NCBI RefSeq assembly: GCF_014836615.1
Contig: NZ_JACSQN010000005.1
Coordinates: 1 to 64,000, forward strand
Source: Sporosarcina quadrami
GTDB taxonomy: Bacteria > Bacillota > Bacilli > Bacillales_A > Planococcaceae
Direction: 5' to 3'
DNA length: 64,000 nt
Part shown: in pieces, positions 52,078 through 60,420 of the stretch
Position numbering within the stretch: the first letter of the stretch is position 1
Layout of the letters: each line of letters opens with the position of its first letter
Made by a program: the position numbers and the translations under genes
The notes under the pieces: model-generated
The model's input: only the letters and a program-made list of their open reading frames with translations
Database searches by the model: none
Told to the model about the DNA's origin: nothing

Positions 52078-52453
52078 AGTAATCCACCTCCGAATGTTGT
52101 CTCGCGAATACACGGTTTGGGTATACCGCCCGCAATTCCGACGGTAGGGCCCCATAGTCCATTCGATTAAGAAGAGCACAGGGCACCGGAACGTTCGGAA
52201 TTATTGCCATCCGCCTGCCTCGCAGGCTATCAAGCAATTTCCTTTAGGAACGTAGCAATTCCGAGGGACTGGTGCCCGTAATCCGGACAATAAAAAAGGT
52301 AGACAAATTCGAAATTTGTCTACCCGCTTATGTGTACGTACATAAATGTACGGCACGTTCACTAATGTGTGCTTACCTGTCAACAACTTAAAGCGTCGAG
52401 TAGGTGAGAAGCGGGCAGCTCCTTCTTTTTACCACAAACTGTATTCATTAACC
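52078..52453 (-). promoter_or_regulatory. infC operon leader (L20-type autoregulatory leader)
   Basis: A long untranslated leader between the promoter (52460-52488) and infC. It contains a perfect 12-bp hairpin with a T6 run (attenuator, 52292-52324). Downstream, CGGGCACC near 52275 can pair at long range with GGTGCCC near 52175, plus GC-rich stems. Bacillus infC leaders end transcription early when L20 binds, so the structure fits that mechanism; the L20 site itself was not mapped. Confidence 0.72.
52292..52324 (-). terminator. Attenuator in the infC leader
   Basis: GGTAGACAAATT/AATTTGTCTACC is a perfect stem with a 3-nt loop, followed by a run of six T on the minus strand, about 215 nt before infC. 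Confidence 0.9.
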
Positions 52454-52459
52454 TTTATA

Positions 52460-52488
52460 ACTTTACCATCTTCGTTACCCGTTGTCAA
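52460..52488 (-). promoter_or_regulatory. infC operon promoter
   Basis: A perfect TTGACA (52488-52483) with 17 nt to TAAAGT (52465-52460) on the minus strand, just after the thrS stop codon. Confidence 0.75.
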
Positions 52489-52522
52489 CAATTTTAATAC
52501 ACAACAGATGAAGCATAGATTA

Positions 52523-54457
52523 TCACTTATGTTCGACGTCTTGTTTGATAAGCTTCAGGAACTCTTCAAATTTCATAACTTCCGATTTCTGTTCACCGTA
52601 TTTCCGGACATTCACTTCACCGGATTCCACTTCCTTGTCACCAAGGACAAGCATATAAGGAACTTTTTGAACTTGTGCTTCACGGATTTTATAACCGATT
52701 TTCTCATCACGGCTGTCAAGATCTACACGGAATCCTTCTGCGACAAGCTTTTCACGAATTTCATCCGCATAATCGAAGTGTGCTGATGGAGAGACAGGGA
52801 TCACTTCTACTTGGACTGGTGCAAGCCAAGTCGGGAATGCACCCTTATATTCTTCAATCAGGAAAGCAACAAAACGTTCCATCGTCGAAACGACTCCACG
52901 GTGGATAACTACAGGACGGTGCTGTTTACCATCTTCACCGATGTATGTCAGGTCAAAACGTTCTGGTAATAAGAAATCGAGTTGAACTGTCGATAACGTT
53001 TCTTCCATTCCAATTGCTGTTTTCACTTGAACGTCAAGTTTAGGACCGTAGAATGCAGCCTCTCCGTCCGCTTCAGTATATGGAAGACCAAGTTCATCCA
53101 TTGTCTCTTTCAACATCTTCTCCGCACGTTCCCACATCTTATCATCGTCAAAGTACTTCTCAGTATCTTGAGGATCGCGGTAAGAAAGACGGAATGAATA
53201 ATTTGTAATGTCAAAGTCCTTATACACATCGATGATTAACTGAACCACTTTCTTGAACTCATCCTTGATTTGGTCTGGACGGACAAATAGATGGGCATCA
53301 TTCAATGTCATTCCACGCACACGTTGGAGCCCAGATAACGCTCCTGACATTTCATAACGGTGCATAGTGCCAAGTTCAGCAATACGTAATGGTAAATTAC
53401 GATAAGAGTGGATGCCATTTTTATAAATCATCATGTGGTGCGGGCAGTTCATCGGACGAAGAACGAGATCTTCATTATCCATACTCATGACCGGGAACAT
53501 GCCGTCTTGGTAGTGGCCCCAGTGACCGGATGTCTCGTATAACGATTTGCTTCCAAGAACTGGTGTATATACATGGTCGTAACCGAGTTTAATTTCTTTA
53601 TCAACAATATATCTTTCGATAATACGACGGATTGTCGCGCCTTTAGGCAACCATAAAGGAAGTCCTTGACCAACCTTTTGGGAGTTTGTGAATAAATTCA
53701 GTTCTTTCCCGATTTTACGGTGATCACGTTCTTTCGCTTCTTCAAGCATTTGAAGATGCGCTTTCAGTTCTTCTTTTTTGAAGAAAGCCGTTCCGTAAAT
53801 ACGTTGCAACATCTTGTTTTTGGAATCCCCGCGCCAGTATGCACCAGCTATGCTTAACAACTTGAATTCTTTCAGCTTACCAGTGGACGGAACGTGGACT
53901 CCACGGCATAAGTCGAAAAATTCTCCTTGTTCGTAAATAGAAACTTGCTCTCCTTCAGGAATCGCTTCAAGAAGCTCGATTTTGTAAGGATCATCAATTT
54001 CTTTAAACCGTTCTTCGGCTTCGGCACGTGAAACATCATGACGGACGACCGGTAAGTTTTCACCTATAATGCGCTTCATTTCTTTCTCAAGTTCAGGCAA
54101 GTCTTCCGCTGTAATTGGCGTAGGTGAATCGATATCATAGTAGAATCCATTATCGATAGTTGGTCCGATTCCGAGTTTAGCATCCGGGAACTTACGCTTC
54201 ACTGCTTGAGCAAGTAAATGCGCTGTACTGTGACGCAAGATTTCTAGTGCTTCCAGAGACTGTGGTGTGATAATGGAGAATTCTCCACCTTCTTCAATCG
54301 GAGATGTGAAATCGATGAGATTGTCTCCCACTTTACCAGCCAATGCGCTTTTACGCAGTCCAGGGCTAATCGATCCTGCTACATCTTCTGTTGTTGTACC
54401 CTTTGGAAACTCTTTTATCGCACCATCTGGAAATTTCAATTGAATGTTTTCTGACAT
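52523..54457 (-). CDS. thrS: Threonyl-tRNA synthetase
   Basis: A class II synthetase of 644 aa with an N-terminal TGS domain (about 1-62), the second additional (editing) domain with [11 protein letters not shown] (near 73-83) and the catalytic core with class II motifs ([44 protein letters not shown]). A C-terminal anticodon-binding domain follows ([18 protein letters not shown]...). The ATG at 54457 has GAGGAG 8 nt upstream; the open frame extends to 54565 across the T-box terminator and is rejected. Expression is controlled by the T-box upstream. Confidence 0.98.
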   Translation of the reverse strand: MSENIQLKFPDGAIKEFPKGTTTEDVAGSISPGLRKSALAGKVGDNLIDFTSPIEEGGEFSIITPQSLEALEILRHSTAHLLAQAVKRKFPDAKLGIGPTIDNGFYYDIDSPTPITAEDLPELEKEMKRIIGENLPVVRHDVSRAEAEERFKEIDDPYKIELLEAIPEGEQVSIYEQGEFFDLCRGVHVPSTGKLKEFKLLSIAGAYWRGDSKNKMLQRIYGTAFFKKEELKAHLQMLEEAKERDHRKIGKELNLFTNSQKVGQGLPLWLPKGATIRRIIERYIVDKEIKLGYDHVYTPVLGSKSLYETSGHWGHYQDGMFPVMSMDNEDLVLRPMNCPHHMMIYKNGIHSYRNLPLRIAELGTMHRYEMSGALSGLQRVRGMTLNDAHLFVRPDQIKDEFKKVVQLIIDVYKDFDITNYSFRLSYRDPQDTEKYFDDDKMWERAEKMLKETMDELGLPYTEADGEAAFYGPKLDVQVKTAIGMEETLSTVQLDFLLPERFDLTYIGEDGKQHRPVVIHRGVVSTMERFVAFLIEEYKGAFPTWLAPVQVEVIPVSPSAHFDYADEIREKLVAEGFRVDLDSRDEKIGYKIREAQVQKVPYMLVLGDKEVESGEVNVRKYGEQKSEVMKFEEFLKLIKQDVEHK

Positions 54458-54479
54458 ATTAAGCACTCCTCGTCCTATT

Positions 54480-54754
54480 TTTTTGAACAAAAAAAGCCCC
54501 ATCCCTGTAAAAGGGACGAAGCTATCGCTCGCGGTTCCACCCTTCTTCCTTCCTTTCTTTGGCACATACCGAAAAAAGGAGCTCTGAAACGGCTAACGGG
54601 CCGGGTCCGTCATCAGTTACGAAAAAAGTTCGCTGATGCTGTTCCGAGGTGGTAAAACGATCATCTCAACTGCAAGGTTTCCAGCCAAATGCCCCTGCTC
54701 TCTGGTAGTGGATTAATCGGTTCGTGTCCTCTTCAACACATTTTAAATATAATA
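54480..54754 (-). ncRNA. T-box riboswitch (threonine) of thrS
   Basis: The leader holds the T-box sequence GGTGGAACCGCG (near 54542-54531) and an intrinsic terminator (54522-54488: stem GCTTCGTCCCT with GGGATGGGGC, then T7). A stem I carries an AGAGA (GA) motif. The base of stem I pairs GAGG with CCTC. The specifier position reads ACC (54653-54651), a threonine codon, followed by A as usual. Uncharged tRNA-Thr would stabilise the antiterminator. All parts point to a threonine T-box. Confidence 0.93.
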
Positions 54755-54760
54755 AACATT

Positions 54761-54789
54761 AGTATAAAGAAGTATCCTTTGAATTGCAA
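54761..54789 (-). promoter_or_regulatory. thrS promoter
   Basis: TTGCAA (54789-54784), 17 nt, TATACT (54766-54761) on the minus strand, directly before the T-box leader. Confidence 0.82.
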
Positions 54790-54803
54790 GAGGAAAATTC
54801 AGA

Positions 54804-55748
54804 TTATGAATTTCTTCTGTTCTTCCCTTTCAATTGCACAGGCTTACTGATCATTTTAATACGTTCCATAATTCTTTGCGCTTTGACAGCTTCTTTCTCG
54901 CCACGCTGTGTATACGTCAAGTGATCTTCAAGTTCGGAATGATTAAGATTTGAAGTGAAGAATGTCGGCAGTTTTTCGGCCATTCTGTATTGCAGAATCG
55001 TTCCAAGCACTTCATCACGTGCCCAAGAAGATATGGACTCGGCACCAAAATCATCTAACATTAGAACAGTCGCTTTTTTGACGAAGTCAATTTTCTCGTT
55101 CATTGTTTGATCTTGGATGGATTGCTTGATCTCCCGTAAAAACTCAGGAACATAAACAATAACCGTACGAATGCGTCTGTTGGCAAGCTCATTAGCTAAT
55201 GCACCAAGGACATATGATTTACCGGTGCCAAACGGTCCATGAATGTATAAACCGCGCTCCGGTAATTTGCCTGTGCTCTTTAATTCATTTAGAAACTTCC
55301 ATGCTTCTCCAACGACAATAATCCGGCTTTCATCATGCTCAAGGTCAACGTCAGGAAGGCGTGCTTCCATGACATCTTTTGGCATATACATGCTATCAAT
55401 CATATTGGTAATATTGCGTCGTTCATCATCGATGAGCTTATTCGGGCATTTTATGTAGTCGATGTCGATGAATCCGTGCGATAATATAAGTTTCGGTTCG
55501 AAACCTTTCATCACATTCACACAACCGTCAATATTCGGGCACTTATCACATTTGTGTGATGCCGAAACATACTCGAACAGCTTGCCCAGGCTTTTTTCCA
55601 CGACAGATTTGTCGATTTCACCGGAATGTTCCTCGATGAATTTCTGGACTCCTTGTGACTCCATCACTTCATTTCGCACTTGCTCGTATCTTGCCGCCAA
55701 GTCCGAAGAATTGATGACGCGTTTCAATGTTTTTCCTATCCGTTCCAT
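54804..55748 (-). CDS. dnaI: Primosomal helicase loader DnaI
   Basis: An AAA+ ATPase of 314 aa that loads the replicative helicase DnaC onto DNA with DnaB and DnaD. The N-terminal zinc site is seen in KCDKCPNIDGCVN (near 66-78), Walker A in HGPFGTGKSY (near 168-177) and Walker B in VLMLDDFGAES (near 228). It starts one base after the dnaB stop codon, so the two are translationally coupled. Confidence 0.97.
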   Translation of the reverse strand: MERIGKTLKRVINSSDLAARYEQVRNEVMESQGVQKFIEEHSGEIDKSVVEKSLGKLFEYVSASHKCDKCPNIDGCVNVMKGFEPKLILSHGFIDIDYIKCPNKLIDDERRNITNMIDSMYMPKDVMEARLPDVDLEHDESRIIVVGEAWKFLNELKSTGKLPERGLYIHGPFGTGKSYVLGALANELANRRIRTVIVYVPEFLREIKQSIQDQTMNEKIDFVKKATVLMLDDFGAESISSWARDEVLGTILQYRMAEKLPTFFTSNLNHSELEDHLTYTQRGEKEAVKAQRIMERIKMISKPVQLKGKNRRNS

Positions 55749-55749
55749 A

Positions 55750-57102
55750 TCAGTTTCCCTCCATTCTCATGGCATCTAGCTTCGCTTGCAGTTCACGGCG
55801 CTTTTCATCAATCGCGGGGTCAACTTCTTTAGCAGATGTTTTCTGCTCCTCCGGTTTATTGAACCACTCCGGCACTTTTTCTTCTCTAACAGGCTTTCGA
55901 CCACTCGATTTCTTGCTACCTTCTTTTTGCCATTTGATGTATTGATCGTGCTCTTGACGTGAAATCTCCATCGCCTGTTTAGCTGTCTCAATCTTTTTAT
56001 TCGCCCAGTGTGAAGCAATCCTTTCCGCATAGTTCTTCGTGATCTTACCGTCATTTCGGATGGTGATATATTGCAATAGCACATTGACGACACCTACCGT
56101 GAATCCGTGAACTGTCACAAGCCTTTCAGCGAGTTGGACATCCACCGGGAGTGGTTCTTTCCCTGTATAATCTCTCAACATGTCACGCGGTGATGTGTGT
56201 TCCATGTAAAGAAGCAATTCATCTTCCCTCGTGACAGGTTCTGGAACTACAGGCTTGTCCTCCAACCGGAAGGCTTTTTTAAGTGAAGGGACGTTTTGTG
56301 AAATGTTCATCTTATAAAAATCGACAGCTGCTTTCCGAAGTCGTTCTTCAGGAAGTTTCAAGTGTTCGTCAAGCGCCATCATAATTACTTTTTGCATATC
56401 TATCGGTGTTAATGAATAAAGGAAAGCCAACTTCTCAATTAGCCGCTTCGATACTGATGACAGGGCTGATTGTGGCACCATTTGTTCCGACAGCCCTGCA
56501 CGCAGCAGGTTAAAGTCAAAATCAGAGTATGCAAACGGAAGGCCTCCTGACTTGTTACGACTTTCCAATCGACCATTTTCATCATCATCACTTTGCGAAC
56601 CACTTGAGCGTACAGGTTTATAGACATCTAGAAATGTTCTCGACACTTCTTCATATTGTCCGTCCAATAATTCGTCTGCGGAATAGCTTGTTCTTAATGC
56701 TCTGTATGCTTGCTCCCCTATCTTGCTGAACAAAAATGTTGATAACAAAGGATCTTCGAAAAAGCTTTTTGCGTCCATAGGAGGCAGCAGTTCATAAACA
56801 AATGTCCGATCGTGCATGTCCTGCTTGCTGTACGTACGAAGTAAGCCAATTGCTTCTAGGGAGATTCTTGCTTCGAAAACTTTTCCTAAAGGCATCGACA
56901 ATAAATTCATCAAATAATAATGGTTATATTCTCCATCTATTTTCCGTTCAGCATCTGCCCATAAAGTCATGAACAGACTCATTGCATCCGGCCCGATAAG
57001 CGGCTGATAGAACAATGTGAGGAGTTGCCTATCATATGTTGAAAACGGGTGTGCCATTTTAATTTTGAATGTATCTACTGGTTGCAATTCTTGATATAGC
57101 AC
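55750..57102 (-). CDS. dnaB: Replication initiation and membrane attachment protein DnaB
   Basis: A 450-residue DnaB/DnaD-family protein of Firmicutes that helps load the replicative helicase and links the origin to the membrane. The N-terminal domain opens DTFKIKMAHPFSTYDRQLLTLFYQPLIG, and a DnaD-like C-terminal region lies around 320-390 (PLPVDVQLAERLVTVHGFTVGVVNVLLQYI, NYAERIASHW). The start is a GTG with AGGAGG upstream. It lies between nrdR and dnaI, as in B. subtilis. Confidence 0.96.
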   Translation of the reverse strand: MLYQELQPVDTFKIKMAHPFSTYDRQLLTLFYQPLIGPDAMSLFMTLWADAERKIDGEYNHYYLMNLLSMPLGKVFEARISLEAIGLLRTYSKQDMHDRTFVYELLPPMDAKSFFEDPLLSTFLFSKIGEQAYRALRTSYSADELLDGQYEEVSRTFLDVYKPVRSSGSQSDDDENGRLESRNKSGGLPFAYSDFDFNLLRAGLSEQMVPQSALSSVSKRLIEKLAFLYSLTPIDMQKVIMMALDEHLKLPEERLRKAAVDFYKMNISQNVPSLKKAFRLEDKPVVPEPVTREDELLLYMEHTSPRDMLRDYTGKEPLPVDVQLAERLVTVHGFTVGVVNVLLQYITIRNDGKITKNYAERIASHWANKKIETAKQAMEISRQEHDQYIKWQKEGSKKSSGRKPVREEKVPEWFNKPEEQKTSAKEVDPAIDEKRRELQAKLDAMRMEGN

Positions 57103-57141
57103 TGGACAGTACTCCTCCTTTGTTTTATATCAGCTTGAATT

Positions 57142-57600
57142 CTACTCTTTTTTCGTCTGCAATTTCTTCAATTCATCAATGAAAACAGTAATATCCTTGT
57201 ATTGACGATAGACGGATGCGAAACGCACATAGGCGACTTCATCAATATCCGCTAATTTCTCCATGACCATCTCTCCGACATCCTCTGAATTGATTTCCAC
57301 AGTTCCTGAACTTCTCAATTCTTTTTCGATGAAATAAACGATGCTTTTTAACGATTCCAGTTCAACTGGTCGCTTTTCACATGCGCGTATGAGACCTCTT
57401 AATAATTTCTCGTTGCTGAATTCTTCCCGGGTTCCATCTTTTTTAACAACGATTAGCGGCATTTCTTCCACTTTCTCGAAAGTGGTAAAGCGGAATGCAC
57501 ATTTCTCACATTCTCTGCGTCGTCTGATGGATCGATTCTCCTCAGCCGGTCTGGAGTCGACGACCCGGGTGCCGTTATAATGACAAGCTGGACATATCAT
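57142..57600 (-). CDS. nrdR: Transcriptional repressor NrdR
   Basis: A 152-residue repressor of ribonucleotide reductase genes that senses ATP/dATP. The N-terminal zinc ribbon (CPACHYNGT...CEKCAFRF) is followed by an ATP-cone domain ([26 protein letters not shown]). GGAGG precedes the ATG. It heads the nrdR-dnaB-dnaI string; a TATAAT -10 lies about 30 bp upstream with a weak -35. Confidence 0.97.
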   Translation of the reverse strand: MICPACHYNGTRVVDSRPAEENRSIRRRRECEKCAFRFTTFEKVEEMPLIVVKKDGTREEFSNEKLLRGLIRACEKRPVELESLKSIVYFIEKELRSSGTVEINSEDVGEMVMEKLADIDEVAYVRFASVYRQYKDITVFIDELKKLQTKKE

Positions 57601-57722
57601 TGTAAGTTCCTCCGTATTTCCATATAGTATCTTGATTATAACAGAAGTTCATTAAAAAACTTATATCTGTTCATGAACAAATCGTACTGATTTAAATTCA
57701 GCCTACTGCTTGCTGCTCTAGA

Positions 57723-57771
57723 AAAAGAAAATGGCCATGCAAGTTATCGAAATAAACTTGCACAGCCATTT
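57723..57771 (-). terminator. gapB terminator
   Basis: A long stem (AAATGGC-TGCAAGTT and its complement) with a short A/T loop and T-rich tail on the minus strand. Confidence 0.88.
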
Positions 57772-57779
57772 ACCATTAT

Positions 57780-58802
57780 TCAGGCATTCACTTTAGTATT
57801 TAATGCATTTCCGACTTTCTTCGTTAGTTCAACGACTCTGGCAGAATAGCCCCACTCGTTATCGTACCAAGCAAGAACTTTCACTTTGCGATCGCCCATA
57901 ACCATTGTCGTGAGACCGTCAATTGTCGCAGACTCAGTCGTTGTATTGAAATCAATGGAAACAAGCGGCTCAGTTGTGAAGCGAATAATGCCTTTTAACG
58001 GGCCTTCAGCAGCCTTCTTGAAAGCATTGTTCACATCTTCCGCTGTCACATCTTGTTTCACATCGACTACAAGGTCAACGAGCGAAACGTTAGGTGTAGG
58101 AACGCGTAGCGCTAATCCATGAATTTTCCCTTCAAGTTCAGGCAAGACAAGCGAGAGTGCCTTTGCCGCACCCGTTGAAGTTGGGATGATCGATTGAGCA
58201 CATGCACGCGCACGACGAAGATCCTTATGCGGATTGTCCAAGTTTTTCTGATCGTTTGTATAAGCGTGAACCGTTGTCATAAGACCATTTTCAATACCGA
58301 ATGAATCATTCAGCACTTTTACGACCGGCGCAAGACAGTTTGTCGTGCAGCTAGCGTTTGAAATGATATTATGTTTGTCAATGTCCAGCTTGTCATCATT
58401 GACGCCTAAAACAATTGTTACATCCTCATTTTTACCCGGTGCTGTCAAAATCACTTTTTTCGCTCCAGCTTCCAAGTGTAGTGCAGCTTTATCGCGCGCA
58501 TTGAATACGCCAGTCGCTTCAATTACAACATCGACACCTAGCTTTTCCCAAGGTAATTTCAATGGATCGCGTTCAGAAAGCAATTCAACACGCTTCCCAT
58601 TTACTACAAGAGCATTCTCCACCACAACGATCTCACCATCAAACACACCATGATTTGTGTCATACTTAATCAAATGTGCTAACGTTTCAGCGGGGTACGT
58701 TGCGTTCACTGCCACCACTTTCACGTCATCCTCCATGATAATTTGGCGGAAAACCATACGTCCGATGCGTCCAAACCCGTTTATCGCTATAGAAGTAGTC
58801 AT
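57780..58802 (-). CDS. gapB: Glyceraldehyde-3-phosphate dehydrogenase, GapB type
   Basis: A 340-residue dehydrogenase with the active-site Cys in SNASCTTNCLAP (near 152) and the NAD(P)-binding start INGFGRIGR. Its position after coaE and before nrdR, and a CcpN box in its promoter, mark it as the gluconeogenic, NADP-using GapB rather than glycolytic GapA. GGAGG lies before the ATG. Under glucose it would be repressed by CcpN, by analogy to B. subtilis. Confidence 0.95.
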   Translation of the reverse strand: MTTSIAINGFGRIGRMVFRQIIMEDDVKVVAVNATYPAETLAHLIKYDTNHGVFDGEIVVVENALVVNGKRVELLSERDPLKLPWEKLGVDVVIEATGVFNARDKAALHLEAGAKKVILTAPGKNEDVTIVLGVNDDKLDIDKHNIISNASCTTNCLAPVVKVLNDSFGIENGLMTTVHAYTNDQKNLDNPHKDLRRARACAQSIIPTSTGAAKALSLVLPELEGKIHGLALRVPTPNVSLVDLVVDVKQDVTAEDVNNAFKKAAEGPLKGIIRFTTEPLVSIDFNTTTESATIDGLTTMVMGDRKVKVLAWYDNEWGYSARVVELTKKVGNALNTKVNA

Positions 58803-58854
58803 GAAATAAATCCTCCTGAATAATGTTATACTTTTTATAGTTTATCCGTTGATT

Positions 58855-58865
58855 AGTATAGCACA
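58855..58865 (-). promoter_or_regulatory. CcpN-type operator at the gapB promoter
   Basis: On the minus strand TGTGCTATACT fits the CcpN consensus TRTGHYATAYW at every position and includes the TATACT -10 (58860-58855). A second near-match in the opposite orientation, AATGTTATACT (58822-58832, one mismatch), lies downstream. CcpN represses gapB in B. subtilis, so site and gene agree. Confidence 0.7.
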
Positions 58866-58927
58866 TTTTATTTATGTAGAAAGAGTTTGTGAACAAATTA
58901 ACAATGTTCAACTTTTCAGAGTTTATA

Positions 58928-59524
58928 TTACAATTTAACATTCCACCCAAAAAGAATTGAGTCGAGCTGTTTTTCTGTCTCTAACAAAGAACCGTCATTA
59001 TGGATGACAGCGTCGGCTTGCTTCTCTTTTTCACTTACAGGTATTTGAGAAGCAATACGTGCGTCCGCTTCTGATTCCGATAGATTATTCCTCGCAATAA
59101 GACGCTCCCGTTGGATAGCCGGTTTTGCAGAAATGACGATGATCTTATCAACATACGACTGGAGTTTGCTTTCAAATAACAACGGAATATCCATGACGAC
59201 TGTTTTCGCACCTTCATCAAGCCATTGTTGCTTTTGTCTGATCATCTCAGATCGGACAGCAGGATGCATAATAGCGTTCAATTTCCCGCGATCCTCTTCA
59301 TTAGTAAATATGCGGGCTCCTAATTTTTCGCGATCCAATGTTCCGTCAGGACATATTACATCTTCACCAAAAACAGCAGCAATCTCTTTAAGCACCGCAC
59401 TTCCGGGTTCCACGACGAGTCGGGCTATCTCATCGGCATCGACTATCGGAAATCCCTTGTTTTTCAACATCCGTGAAACAGTACTTTTTCCCGTTGCAAT
59501 ACTTCCAGTCAACCCAATGATCAT
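58928..59524 (-). CDS. coaE: Dephospho-CoA kinase
   Basis: The last enzyme of CoA synthesis, phosphorylating the 3'-OH of dephospho-CoA. It is 198 aa with the P-loop GLTGSIATGKST and the DADEIAR and PLLFES motifs of the family. It starts 14 bp after mutM with GGTGCTC-type spacing and belongs to the polA-mutM-coaE operon. B. subtilis has ytaF between mutM and coaE; that gene is missing here. Confidence 0.97.
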   Translation of the reverse strand: MIIGLTGSIATGKSTVSRMLKNKGFPIVDADEIARLVVEPGSAVLKEIAAVFGEDVICPDGTLDREKLGARIFTNEEDRGKLNAIMHPAVRSEMIRQKQQWLDEGAKTVVMDIPLLFESKLQSYVDKIIVISAKPAIQRERLIARNNLSESEADARIASQIPVSEKEKQADAVIHNDGSLLETEKQLDSILFGWNVKL

Positions 59525-59538
59525 TCAGAGCACCATCC

Positions 59539-60411
59539 TCACTTTTGACATTTCGTGCAGTAGACAGATGTCCTGCCTGCTATTTTCATAGTCTTCGTCT
59601 CATATCCGCAAGTTGGACAATTTTTCTTTCCATACATTTTCAACCTATCCTGCATTGAACCTGCTTCGCCGTTAATATTACGATAGTCGGAAATCGAACT
59701 TCCACCCGCTTCAATGCTTTCAAGGAGTACATCGACGATTGTCTGGAATAATTCTCTCAACCGTTTTTCACTAATTCTTGAGGCGGCCCGAGCGGGATGA
59801 ATATTCATTCTGAAAAGTGCTTCTGTCGCGTAAATATTGCCGCAACCTGAAATGATCTGTCCATCCATGATCAATTCTTTAATCGGTTTACGTGCGTACT
59901 TAGTTTTTGAGGTCATCTCAAGAAAATGCTCGACAGCTAGAGTATCAAAAGGCTCAGGCGCCATTTTCAATAAAGGCAAATAATCGCCTTCTTCTCTAAG
60001 CAGTCGTAACTCTCCGAATCTCCGGATATCTGAATAGACGAGCAGACCACCGTCTTCCATCGTTAACACAACATGAATATGATCTTTAAACCGTTTTTCG
60101 GTCACTTCATCAACAGTATTGACAACAAACCACGCGCCTGTCATACCAAGATGGCTGACAAGCAAGTAGGTCTGTCCAAACTTCTCCATATGGAAATAAA
60201 TATATTTACTTCTTCTCGATACATTATTAATTGTCATACCTGGCAACGCGTTAACTAAGTCTTCTAAAGCAATCCCTTTAACAATCGCTTCTTTACCAAG
60301 TTCTTTTGACTTTCTGATGACATCAGAAATGTATACTTTCGAAATAGTCCTTCCTGAAGAGGCCGGCGATAATTCTCTGACGACCCCTTCCACTTCAGGT
60401 AATTCAGGCAT
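59539..60411 (-). CDS. mutM: Formamidopyrimidine-DNA glycosylase
   Basis: A bifunctional DNA glycosylase/AP lyase that removes 8-oxoguanine and formamidopyrimidines. The catalytic PELPEVE N-terminus (Pro2, Glu3), the H2TH region with SGCGNIYATEALF (near 175-187) and the C-terminal zinc finger (CPTCGYETKTMKIAGRTSVYCTKCQ) are all present; 290 aa is typical. Its ribosome site overlaps the polA stop codon, so the two are coupled. Confidence 0.97.
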   Translation of the reverse strand: MPELPEVEGVVRELSPASSGRTISKVYISDVIRKSKELGKEAIVKGIALEDLVNALPGMTINNVSRRSKYIYFHMEKFGQTYLLVSHLGMTGAWFVVNTVDEVTEKRFKDHIHVVLTMEDGGLLVYSDIRRFGELRLLREEGDYLPLLKMAPEPFDTLAVEHFLEMTSKTKYARKPIKELIMDGQIISGCGNIYATEALFRMNIHPARAASRISEKRLRELFQTIVDVLLESIEAGGSSISDYRNINGEAGSMQDRLKMYGKKNCPTCGYETKTMKIAGRTSVYCTKCQK

Positions 60412-60420
60412 TGCAATTCC

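Noticed and set aside
52201-52386. 61-codon minus-strand frame in the infC leader
   Set aside because: It spans the attenuator hairpin and has no ribosome site; it is part of the structured leader.
54458-54565. Longer thrS reading frame
   Set aside because: It would be translated from the T-box terminator hairpin; the start at 54457 has GAGGAG at normal spacing and matches the family.
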